Positions 1 to 5,563 of a stretch of DNA of 5,563 nt are shown one piece after another. A program made the position numbers and the translations under genes. Source of the DNA: a bacterium. Its GTDB lineage: Bacteria > Latescibacterota > UBA2968 > UBA8231. Location of the stretch: the NCBI GenBank assembly GCA_027593305.1, contig JAQCJA010000339.1, positions 1 to 5,563 on the forward strand. The letters run 5' to 3'. The stretch's first letter is position 1. Each line of letters begins with the position of its first letter. The notes beneath the pieces were generated by a model. That model had not been told where the DNA came from. It searched no databases and saw nothing but the letters and a program-made list of their open reading frames with translations.

Positions 1-1530
1 CGGATCCGCACCGTGCTCGCCGGTCTGGGTTTCGGTGCCAGCGACTACGATACGCCGCTGTCGCAGTTGAGCGACGGCCAGCGGACCCGCGTCGAGTTGG
101 CGCGGTTGCTGGTGGAAGGCAGTGATCTGCTGTTGCTCGATGAGCCAACGAACTATCTGGATCTGCGTGCCGTCGAGTGGCTGGAGGGCTGGCTGCGCGA
201 GCGCAAAGGCAGCTACCTCGTCGTGTCTCATGATCGCTGGTTTCTCGATCATGTCACCGAGCGCACCTGGGAAATCTCCTTCGGCCGCCTCGAGACCTAC
301 CGGGGGGCGTATTCGGCCTACGTCCGGCAACGGCAGGAGCGCTACGAGCGGCGGCTGAAGGAGTGGGAGACACAGCAGGCGTACGTGGAGAAGACCGAGG
401 AGTATGTCCGCCGGTTCATCGCCGGGCAGCGGACCCGGGAGGCGCAGGGGCGACGCAAGCGCCTGCAGCGGTTTCTCCGGGATGAAGCCATCGATCGGCC
501 GCAGGAGCATCGCACCATGCACCTGCGCATGGAATCCTCCGGACGCACAGGGGATATCGTCGTGCGCCTCACGGATCTGGCTCTCGGCTATGAGGAGCAA
601 CTCGAGCCGGTGGTACGCACAACCGGCGAGATCGAAGCCCACCGCGGACAACGCGTCGCCGTCATTGGCCCCAATGGTGCCGGCAAGACCACACTGGTGC
701 GGGCGATTCTGGGCCAACTGCAGCCCCAGGCGGGGACCCTGCACCTGGGGGCCAAAGTCGAGATCGGCTATCTGCCACAGACGCAGGAGAATCTGGATGG
801 CTCGCTGAATCTTCTGGCCGCTCTGCATCAGGTGGCGCCGCCGGGAACGACAACCGCCGAGCTGCGTGATCTTCTGGGGAGCTTCCTGTTCTCCGGCGAC
901 GATATCGACAAACGCGTCGAGCAGATCAGCGGGGGCGAGCGCAGCCGCGTGGCACTGGCGCGGCTGGTGCTGCAGGGCGCCAATTTCCTCATCCTCGACG
1001 AGCCGACGAACCATCTCGACATCGCCTCGCAGGAAGTGCTCGAGCAGGTCCTGACAGACTTTGCCGGCACCGTCCTGCTCGTCAGCCACGATCGGTATCT
1101 GATCCAGTCGCTGGCAACGCAGATCTGGCTGGTGGACGGCGGCACCTTGACTGCCTTCGATGGCAACTGGATGCAGTATTCTGCATGGCGTGATCGACAG
1201 CAGGTTGCCGCCGGGCCGGCGCTGACCTCGGATGCTGCAAACAACGACAGGGAGGCCCGCCGGGAGGCGCGCCGTCAGCGCAAGGCGTACGAGCAACTGC
1301 AGCAGCGGCATGGTCTGCTGGAGACGCAGATCGCCGGCCTGGAGGAGCAGCAGGCGGAGATTCTGCAGCGCATCGGCCGGGCCGGTGAAAGCAGCGATCT
1401 GGATCTACTCGCCAGGCTGACCGAAAAACTGCAACAGGTGGAAGGGGAATTGGAGCAGGGCCTGACACAATGGGAAGAGGTCGGCCGTCAACTGGAGGTG
1501 TACGACGCCGAGCCGGTCCCCATCGGTTGA
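1..1530 (+). CDS. ABC-F family ATP-binding protein, 5' end missing
   Basis: ABC-F proteins are soluble twin-ATPase factors that bind the ribosomal E site and act on stalled or antibiotic-bound ribosomes. The frame is open from the window edge, so the GTG at 13 is probably internal; residues here are counted from it. The first ATPase domain lacks its Walker A (off-window) but keeps a signature-like LSDGQ (19-23), Walker B LLLLDEPTN (39-47) and switch SHD (72-74). A basic helical linker of about 75 residues (91-165, with YVRRFIAGQRTREAQGRRKR) corresponds to the P-site tRNA-interaction arm. Domain two is complete: Walker A GPNGAGKTT (219-227), Q-loop YLPQ (253-256), signature SGGE (306-309), Walker B LILDEPTNHLD (326-336) and switch SHD (358-360). 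A charged coiled-coil C-terminal domain (about 411-495) resembles that of Uup/YdiF-type members. There are no membrane segments. The linker has ordinary length, which favours a housekeeping factor over a resistance-type ABC-F, but this is not certain. The odd point is SDGQ where SGGQ is usual. Confidence 0.95.
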   Translation, partial: RIRTVLAGLGFGASDYDTPLSQLSDGQRTRVELARLLVEGSDLLLLDEPTNYLDLRAVEWLEGWLRERKGSYLVVSHDRWFLDHVTERTWEISFGRLETYRGAYSAYVRQRQERYERRLKEWETQQAYVEKTEEYVRRFIAGQRTREAQGRRKRLQRFLRDEAIDRPQEHRTMHLRMESSGRTGDIVVRLTDLALGYEEQLEPVVRTTGEIEAHRGQRVAVIGPNGAGKTTLVRAILGQLQPQAGTLHLGAKVEIGYLPQTQENLDGSLNLLAALHQVAPPGTTTAELRDLLGSFLFSGDDIDKRVEQISGGERSRVALARLVLQGANFLILDEPTNHLDIASQEVLEQVLTDFAGTVLLVSHDRYLIQSLATQIWLVDGGTLTAFDGNWMQYSAWRDRQQVAAGPALTSDAANNDREARREARRQRKAYEQLQQRHGLLETQIAGLEEQQAEILQRIGRAGESSDLDLLARLTEKLQQVEGELEQGLTQWEEVGRQLEVYDAEPVPIG

Positions 1531-1534
1531 GCGA

Positions 1535-1580
1535 CGTTGACCGGGCACGGTGTGCGGCTACCTTTGCCGCTCCGTCAACG
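1535..1580. repeat. Intergenic inverted repeat (possible RNA stem-loop)
   Basis: CGTTGAC (1535-1541) is the exact reverse complement of GTCAACG (1574-1580). Inside it GCGGC (1554-1558) pairs with GCCGC (1566-1570) around a 7-nt loop. It starts five bases after the ABC-F stop codon. No T-run follows (the next bases are CTCCCATCCCC), so it is not a convincing intrinsic terminator. It could stabilise the 3' end of the ABC-F message, weaken read-through, or be chance in GC-rich DNA. Confidence 0.3.
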
Positions 1581-1634
1581 CTCCCATCCCCTTCAAAGGT
1601 GCCACCGGTTCGCCGGCACGGCCCATCGCGATCC

Positions 1635-1639
1635 GGTGA
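1635..1639 (+). promoter_or_regulatory. Ribosome binding site supporting the start at 1643
   Basis: GGTGA matches the 3' end of the anti-Shine-Dalgarno sequence (the GGTGA part of AGGAGGTGA). Its GG lies six bases from the ATG at 1643, which is good register. The next in-frame ATG (1730, start of MLKTVEAV) has only a GC-rich run before it, so 1643 is the better start. Confidence 0.5.
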
Positions 1640-1642
1640 GAT

Positions 1643-4309
1643 ATGCCTTCGACTCCCACACCCGCCACGTTGAGCCGCCACTGCCGTCAGGTCCTGCCCG
1701 CCATTCTCGGGGCAACCGACGGCGCGCGGATGCTGAAAACCGTAGAGGCGGTCGTCGAAACGGATCGATGGAATTCCTTTGATCGATTCCACGATACCAC
1801 GAGCACTCTCGTGGAGCAGTACGAAGCGGCCGGCGCCAGGGCGGAGGTTACCCCAATCCAGACGGGGGGCCGCATCGGCACGGGGCGCTGGATCATCCAG
1901 GAAGCGCAGGATATCCGGGCGGCGACGGTCGATATCATCAAGCCCTTCCGCGAGCGCATCGCCGATTATCGCGAGAATCCATGGCACGTCGTACAGTGGA
2001 CGGCGGCAACACCGGCGCAGGGACTGCGTTGTGAGCTTGTCGTGCTGGAGCGGGCCGAGGATCTCGATCGTCTGAGCGCAGATGCACTGATCGGTCGAAT
2101 CGTGCTGACGAGCCTCAATATCCGCGACCTGATGGAGAGGCTGGCGCACAAGGGGGCCGTGGGCGTCCTCACCGACATCGACGTCACGAACAATTCCAAT
2201 GCTCTTGCATGGACCAAGTTCGGCTGGGGTGCGGTGCCGATGGACCATGCCTCAGCGCGGCTCGTGGGCCTGGTGATTTCCCGGCGACAGGGGGAGCGCC
2301 TGCGTCGCCAGCTGCTGCACCATCACAACCTGACGCTGCAGGTCCGCGTCGATGCGCGGAAATATGTCGGACATCACGATGTCGTTTCGGGGCTCATCCA
2401 GGGGCGTGAGGATCCGCAGGATGAGGTCTGGGCAATTGCGCACTCCGCCGAACCCGGGGCCATCGACAATGCCTCGGGTTGTGCTGTCACCGTCGAGGTC
2501 GCGCGCACTCTGGAGGGTCTGATCCGGGATGGTGTGCTGCCCCGGCCGCGACGCACGATTCGCCTGCTCAACGCCTACGAGTGTTACGGTTTCTTCGCCT
2601 ATCTGGAGAAGGAGCGACGCCTGCAGCCGCCCATCGCCGGCCTGTGCGTTGACACGGTCGGTGCCAGGCCGGCGGTCTGTTCCGGGCGACTGGAATGGCA
2701 TTCGACGGTGCCGTCGTCGGCGGGATTCGTCGACTGGGTCGGCGAGAAGATTCTGCGAGCGACCCTGCGGGACTACCGTGCGGCGGGCTACAAGCTGCAC
2801 AGCGAGGGCTTTGTCTCGACCGCCGACACGTTGATCGGCGATCCCCAGTACGGTTATCCCTGTCCCTGGATCACGACACATCACAAGGGCCTCGGCCGAG
2901 CCTGGGATGCCTATCACTCCTCCGCCGATCAACTCGGGCTGTTGAGTGCCGCCGGGTTGAAGACCTGTGCGGCAGCGACCGCGTCCTACCTCTACTACCT
3001 GGCGGATGCGGCGACGCCGGATGTCATGCAGATGGCTCGCGCTGAAACCGTGCGGCTGACGACTGAGGCGAAGGCCCGACGGGGACTCGACCGCACCGGA
3101 GGCGACTACCTGCGCGACGCCCACGAGGAGAGCCTGCGGCGGCTGCAGCGATTCCTCTGGGGTGGTGATCGACGGCAGATCATGAGCGAAATGCAGTCGC
3201 TGCGTGCTGACATGGCGGCAGCAACCGCCGGCACGCGGGCCACCCGACCTTCGTCGACGACACCATCGACGCGACGGATTCCCCGGCGCACGGCCTTGTT
3301 GGCGCCGACGTCGGAGAACACGCCACCACCGGTCGCCCGCAGGATTTCTGCGGCCGGCCTGAGCCAGTGGGCGCTGTACTGGGCGGATGGAAAACGCACG
3401 GTAGCGCAGATCACCGAGGCTCTGTCCTGGGAACGGGGGGGCTTGCTGCGCCCTGGAGCGGACCCGAAACGACAGGCTGTGGATGCCACCGCCGTTGCCG
3501 GCTACTTCGAAGCGCTGGCAGAGCTGGGTTACGTGGACATGCCCGAGCGTGCCGATATGGTCACGCGCACGCAACTGGTCACCGATCTGCGACGGCTCGG
3601 CCTCAAGTCTGGCATGGATGTGATGGTGCACAGTTCGCTGTCGAAGATCGGCCCTGTCGAAGGGGGTGCCGATACCGTAGTCGACGCACTGCTGGAGGTT
3701 GTCGGGCGTTCCGGTACGGTGTTGATGCCCTCCTTCAACCACCGGGCGGCGCAGGTCTACAATCGACTGACGACGCCGACGACGAACGGGGCGATTCCCG
3801 ATGCGTTCTGGCGACGGCCCGACGCCGTGCGCAGTGAGCACGCGACACACGCTGTGGCGGCTCTGGGTCCCCGCGCCGAGACCTACTGCAACAGCCATCT
3901 GGAAGCCGGTTGCTGGGAGCCCGAAAGTCCCATTGGCCAACTCGTGCATGGCGACGGCTGGCTGCTGGCTCTGGGCACCACCCACTGGACAACAACCGCC
4001 TACCACGTTGCGGAAATGTCGGTGCCATGCGGCTGCATCGATCCTTTTGGTGACATCCACCGAGTCGTCGACAGCACCGGAACGGTGGAGGAGGTCTGGG
4101 GTCTGGCCTTCCGCCAGGGCGCGTGTCCGGTGGAGGTCGGCCCGAAGCTGGATGATGCACTCGACCGCAGGGGTCTGCAGCGCCGCGGCAAGGTTGGTGC
4201 CGCCGAATGTGAATTCGTCCGCGCCCACGATCTCTACAGCGTTCGTCGGGAACACCTGCAGAAGGTGTGTCCCACCTGCAAGATTCGTCCCCGCTACGGC
4301 AAGAGCTGA
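1643..4309 (+). CDS. M28-type metallopeptidase fused to an AAC(3)-type N-acetyltransferase
   Basis: This is an 888-residue protein with no signal peptide, so predicted cytosolic. A PA-like segment (about 128-235, with GRIVLTS and GAVGVLTDI) precedes an M28 zinc aminopeptidase-like core of the DUF4910-like kind. Visible metal-site candidates are H267 and D275 in AHSAEPGAIDNASG, E313 in NAYECYGFFAYL, D337 in CVDTVG and H425 in YHSSAD. A helical stretch (460-525), a Thr/Ser/Arg/Pro-rich linker (526-565) and a probable winged-helix segment (566-635, with QWALYWADGKRTVAQI) follow. A full AAC(3)/Antibiotic_NAT domain occupies about 639-888: VHSSLSKIGPVEGG (662-675), VLMPSF (693-698), RRPDAVRSEHATHAVAALG (724-742), SPIGQLVHGDG (762-772) and TTAYHVAE (784-791). 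Family AAC(3) enzymes move acetyl from acetyl-CoA to an amine, often on aminoglycosides. M28 enzymes hydrolyse amide bonds. The reading frame runs unbroken through the junction. No Shine-Dalgarno precedes the internal ATG at 3557, so this looks like a genuine fusion. The domain calls are firm; the substrate is unknown. Confidence 0.9.
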   Translation: MPSTPTPATLSRHCRQVLPAILGATDGARMLKTVEAVVETDRWNSFDRFHDTTSTLVEQYEAAGARAEVTPIQTGGRIGTGRWIIQEAQDIRAATVDIIKPFRERIADYRENPWHVVQWTAATPAQGLRCELVVLERAEDLDRLSADALIGRIVLTSLNIRDLMERLAHKGAVGVLTDIDVTNNSNALAWTKFGWGAVPMDHASARLVGLVISRRQGERLRRQLLHHHNLTLQVRVDARKYVGHHDVVSGLIQGREDPQDEVWAIAHSAEPGAIDNASGCAVTVEVARTLEGLIRDGVLPRPRRTIRLLNAYECYGFFAYLEKERRLQPPIAGLCVDTVGARPAVCSGRLEWHSTVPSSAGFVDWVGEKILRATLRDYRAAGYKLHSEGFVSTADTLIGDPQYGYPCPWITTHHKGLGRAWDAYHSSADQLGLLSAAGLKTCAAATASYLYYLADAATPDVMQMARAETVRLTTEAKARRGLDRTGGDYLRDAHEESLRRLQRFLWGGDRRQIMSEMQSLRADMAAATAGTRATRPSSTTPSTRRIPRRTALLAPTSENTPPPVARRISAAGLSQWALYWADGKRTVAQITEALSWERGGLLRPGADPKRQAVDATAVAGYFEALAELGYVDMPERADMVTRTQLVTDLRRLGLKSGMDVMVHSSLSKIGPVEGGADTVVDALLEVVGRSGTVLMPSFNHRAAQVYNRLTTPTTNGAIPDAFWRRPDAVRSEHATHAVAALGPRAETYCNSHLEAGCWEPESPIGQLVHGDGWLLALGTTHWTTTAYHVAEMSVPCGCIDPFGDIHRVVDSTGTVEEVWGLAFRQGACPVEVGPKLDDALDRRGLQRRGKVGAAECEFVRAHDLYSVRREHLQKVCPTCKIRPRYGKS

Positions 4310-4315
4310 ACGCGC

Positions 4316-5290
4316 ATGTACCAGACGCTTGGCAGGGTGGACCTCAAGGGTGGCGAGAGCGTCGAAGCCGGCGTCGTCATCGGCCCCGATGCAGAATGGG
4401 CAGATCGGGTCGGTGACCTGTTGAGCCACAAGGGAGATGTCTGGCGCTGGCAGAACGGTGAATGTCTGCGCCGTGATCTCGGCATCGAAGTCCGTTTCTA
4501 TCTGCTGCATCGGGATGGTACACCCCTGGCCAACATGCTCACGGTTACGCAGGGCGGCGTGGGCCACTTCGGCCACGTCTACACGCGGCCGGAAGAGCGC
4601 CGCAAGGGAGCGGCGAAATCGCTCATGCGGTTGTTGATGGAGGACTTCCGCCAACAGCAGGGGCGGGCCCTGTTTCTCGGGACCGGCTACGATTCGGCTC
4701 CCTTTCACATCTATCAGGGCGAAGGATTCTGTGGCCTCGAGCCGGGCAGTGGCCGCATGGAGTACTACGTCAACTCTGCCGAAGCCTTCCGCCGGGACTG
4801 GTTTGCCCCGGGACCCGTCGAGGTGCATCCCGTGTCCTGGGAGAACTGGCCGACCTCGGCGCCTCTGTTCACCGGCCCCTTCCCCGGCACCGTGCGCTGT
4901 GCGCCGCTGGGCCTGTTCGGACGTGCTTCCACGGAACGTGGCTGGCTGCAACTGCTGCATGACGACCGCTCTCAGGGGCTCGTGCTGCGGCAGCAGAGCA
5001 CGGGGGCCATCGTTGGCGCCGCTGTTGCCGGAGATCATCCACTGTGGCCGCAGACAGGGCTGGTGGACGTCTACTGCCATCCGGACTTCTGGGAATGGGG
5101 GGCCGAACTGCTGGGAGCACTGGAGCGGCCGCAGCGGGATCGCTGGCTGGCCTGCAGCGACGATGGCTGCCCGGCCAAGGAATCCGTGCTTGCCGCCGCC
5201 GGCTTCACGTCGACGCAGCGGGCGGCTCGCAGAATTGCCGTCGACACGGCGAAATCTGCTTTCGCTGATGTCCTCGAATGGCAGGAATAG
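4316..5290 (+). CDS. Tandem GNAT-family N-acetyltransferase
   Basis: This 324-residue predicted cytosolic protein belongs to the GNAT superfamily (acetyl-CoA-dependent N-acyltransferases). The N-terminal domain (about 1-160) is well formed. A beta strand and acetyl-CoA loop read HVYTRPEERRKGAAKSLMRL (87-106), where R95, G98 and A100 fit the R/Q-x-x-G-x-G/A pyrophosphate-binding motif. A motif-B-like segment HIYQGEGF (131-138) has the usual Tyr and Gly-Phe. The second half (about 165-315) repeats the plan weakly: VDVYCHPDFWEWGAELLGAL (250-269) sits where the cofactor loop should be but lacks R-x-x-G-x-G, and ESVLAAAGF (289-297) mimics motif B. It may therefore be a degenerate structural or substrate-binding domain. 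The start lies six bases after the fusion gene's stop with only a weak purine run (AAGAG, 4301-4305), which suggests translational coupling. The substrate cannot be deduced. Confidence 0.85.
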   Translation: MYQTLGRVDLKGGESVEAGVVIGPDAEWADRVGDLLSHKGDVWRWQNGECLRRDLGIEVRFYLLHRDGTPLANMLTVTQGGVGHFGHVYTRPEERRKGAAKSLMRLLMEDFRQQQGRALFLGTGYDSAPFHIYQGEGFCGLEPGSGRMEYYVNSAEAFRRDWFAPGPVEVHPVSWENWPTSAPLFTGPFPGTVRCAPLGLFGRASTERGWLQLLHDDRSQGLVLRQQSTGAIVGAAVAGDHPLWPQTGLVDVYCHPDFWEWGAELLGALERPQRDRWLACSDDGCPAKESVLAAAGFTSTQRAARRIAVDTAKSAFADVLEWQE

Positions 5291-5300
5291 CGCCGGCATG

Positions 5301-5322
5301 GACACTCTAGTGTCGACTAGAG
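5301..5322. repeat. Overlapping short dyads downstream of the GNAT gene
   Basis: GACACT-CT-AGTGTC (5301-5314) is a 6+6 inverted repeat around two bases. Overlapping it, CTCTAG (5305-5310) and CTAGAG (5317-5322) form a 6-bp stem with a TGTCGA loop. The structure begins ten bases after the stop codon. No T-run follows, so it is either an operator-like dyad or a 3'-end RNA hairpin for the upstream message. Confidence 0.35.
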
Positions 5323-5348
5323 ATTGACGCAACCGGTTTAAAAACAGG

Positions 5349-5370
5349 ATCTAGAGCTAGATTTTATTTC
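5349..5370 (+). terminator. Weak AT-rich hairpin with T-run (possible terminator)
   Basis: ATCTAG-AG-CTAGAT (5349-5362) is a 14-bp dyad. As RNA it would form five pairs (ATCTA/TAGAT) with a GAGC loop, followed directly by a T-rich run (5362-5369). It is the best terminator-like site for the fusion/GNAT transcript, but the stem is short and AU-rich. The same T-rich bases may instead act as an UP element for the promoter that follows, or the dyad may be a protein-binding site. Confidence 0.3.
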
Positions 5371-5399
5371 TTGACGGTTGTAGAAGAACCACATAGTAT
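5371..5399 (+). promoter_or_regulatory. Sigma-70-type promoter
   Basis: TTGACG (5371-5376, 5 of 6 matches to the -35 consensus) is separated by exactly 17 bases from TAGTAT (5394-5399, 4 of 6 to the -10). An AT-rich block (ATTTTATTTC, 5361-5370) lies just upstream, as in an UP element. The expected start point is about 5405-5407, with an A at 5406. No gene start follows before a strong terminator, so the promoter seems to serve a short transcript. Confidence 0.55.
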
Positions 5400-5405
5400 T
5401 AGGGC

Positions 5406-5488
5406 ATCAAACTTCTCCGTCACGTGAACTGGGGTGCGAGAAGACAAGAGACCGGCGGGACCGAGGCGATCCCGCCGGTCTTCTTTGT
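5406..5488 (+). ncRNA. Candidate small RNA of about 83 nt
   Basis: The interval is bounded by a good promoter (5371-5399) and a strong intrinsic terminator (5450-5488), with no credible coding frame inside. The 5' part folds into a first hairpin: CTTCTC (5412-5417) pairs with GAGAAG (5438-5443). G5419 with C5437 and CAC (5421-5423) with GTG (5434-5436) extend it inward past single-base bulges to a 10-nt loop. The short linker ACAAGA leads into the terminator hairpin. This two-hairpin layout is typical of trans-acting small RNAs or of an attenuated leader for a gene beyond the window. I do not recognise it as tmRNA, 6S, a tRNA or a known riboswitch. The end points are inferred. Confidence 0.42.
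5450..5488 (+). terminator. Strong rho-independent terminator
   Basis: GACCGGCGGGA (5450-5460) pairs perfectly over 11 bp with TCCCGCCGGTC (5470-5480) around the 9-nt loop CCGAGGCGA. The T-rich tail TTCTTTGT (5481-5488) follows at once. The preceding ACAAGA can pair partly with this tail, so the element could also work, less well, on the opposite strand. It ends the candidate small RNA and would stop any read-through from the GNAT operon. Confidence 0.85.
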
Positions 5489-5494
5489 ATATCC

Positions 5495-5523
5495 TTGACA
5501 TCGACAGGCTGGCTCTTTAAGGT
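5495..5523 (+). promoter_or_regulatory. Possible promoter for a gene beyond the window
   Basis: A perfect -35 hexamer TTGACA (5495-5500) lies just after the terminator. At 17 bases' spacing the -10 would be TAAGGT (5518-5523), only 3 of 6 matches, so the call is weak. If real it would start transcription near 5530 and run off the window edge. Confidence 0.3.
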
Positions 5524-5537
5524 TCTGCCATCCACAC

Positions 5538-5559
5538 GGTCGGCCTTTCGAGGTTGACC
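5538..5559 (+). repeat. Hairpin near the right edge
   Basis: GGTCGGCC (5538-5545) can pair with GGTTGACC (5552-5559) as eight base pairs, two of them G-U wobbles, around the loop TTTCGA. The G-U pairs mean it would be stable only in RNA read from the + strand. It may lie in the leader of a downstream gene. Nothing coding is visible between 5489 and 5563. Confidence 0.3.
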
Positions 5560-5563
5560 AAAC

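Noticed and set aside
3218..3337. Junction region of the fusion as a possible frameshift or assembly seam.
   Set aside because: The frame is continuous, codon bias stays the same on both sides, and a winged-helix segment lies between linker and AAC(3) domain. Nothing in the sequence marks a seam.
1082..5332. Very long open frame on the minus strand, about 4.2 kb broken by a single stop at 2252-2254, encoding a would-be 1026-residue protein.
   Set aside because: It shares codon boundaries with the two + strand genes. In that frame a stop arises only opposite TTA, CTA or TCA codons, which are rare in GC-rich genes. The translation is low-complexity, Arg/Gly/Pro-rich and has no recognisable motif, while the + strand shows clear enzyme families.
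5324..5352. TTGACG at 5324-5329 as a further -35 box.
   Set aside because: No acceptable -10 hexamer is present at 16-18 bases' spacing (GGATCT or similar).
5335..5362. GTTTAAAAAC followed by TCTAGAGCTAGA, which superficially recalls CRISPR repeat or Cas9 guide-scaffold text.
   Set aside because: There is no repeat-spacer array and no cas gene. The resemblance is limited to a few AT-rich bases and a palindrome.
5424..5498. A 24-codon frame starting at GTG and running through the terminator hairpin, ending in TGA; it could be a leader peptide.
   Set aside because: There is no ribosome binding site before the GTG, the start lies in the loop of the first hairpin, and there is no run of a single regulatory amino acid. 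The frame is probably accidental.

Overview
The window is GC-rich bacterial DNA. Its protein-coding part, positions 1 to 5290, has strong G/C third-position bias and three genes on the + strand. The last 273 bases are non-coding and include a conspicuously AT-rich stretch at about 5330-5410. The sequence does not identify a genus. The ABC-F type, the M28 peptidase type and the codon use fit an environmental GC-rich bacterium, but that is only an impression.

Layout. (1) Positions 1-1530 hold the 3' two thirds or more of an ABC-F family ATPase, a soluble ribosome-associated protein; its 5' end lies outside the window. (2) A 112-base gap at 1531-1642 contains an inverted repeat and a usable ribosome binding site for the next gene. 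(3) Positions 1643-4309 encode an unusual 888-residue fusion. A PA-domain-containing M28-type metallopeptidase is followed by a helical segment, a low-complexity linker and a predicted winged-helix segment. A complete AAC(3)-type (aminoglycoside 3-N-acetyltransferase family) domain ends the protein. (4) Six bases later, 4316-5290 encodes a 324-residue GNAT acetyltransferase that looks like a tandem of one intact and one degenerate GNAT domain. (5) Positions 5291-5563 hold AT-rich dyads with four CTAG tetranucleotides, then a good sigma-70-type promoter. A short structured segment and a strong intrinsic terminator follow. Together these look like an independent small RNA gene of about 80 nt. 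A second possible promoter and a hairpin run into the window edge.

How the genes may work together. The fusion protein and the GNAT protein are almost certainly co-transcribed and translationally coupled. The pair combines one amide-bond hydrolase fold with two unrelated acetyl-CoA-dependent N-acyltransferase folds, all predicted cytosolic. The most economical inference is a small pathway that trims and N-acylates an amine- or amide-bearing small molecule, either for detoxification or in biosynthesis. The ABC-F protein upstream is probably a general translation factor; whether it belongs to the same unit is undecided. The small RNA candidate and the peptidase/acetyltransferase fusion are the two parts most worth following up.
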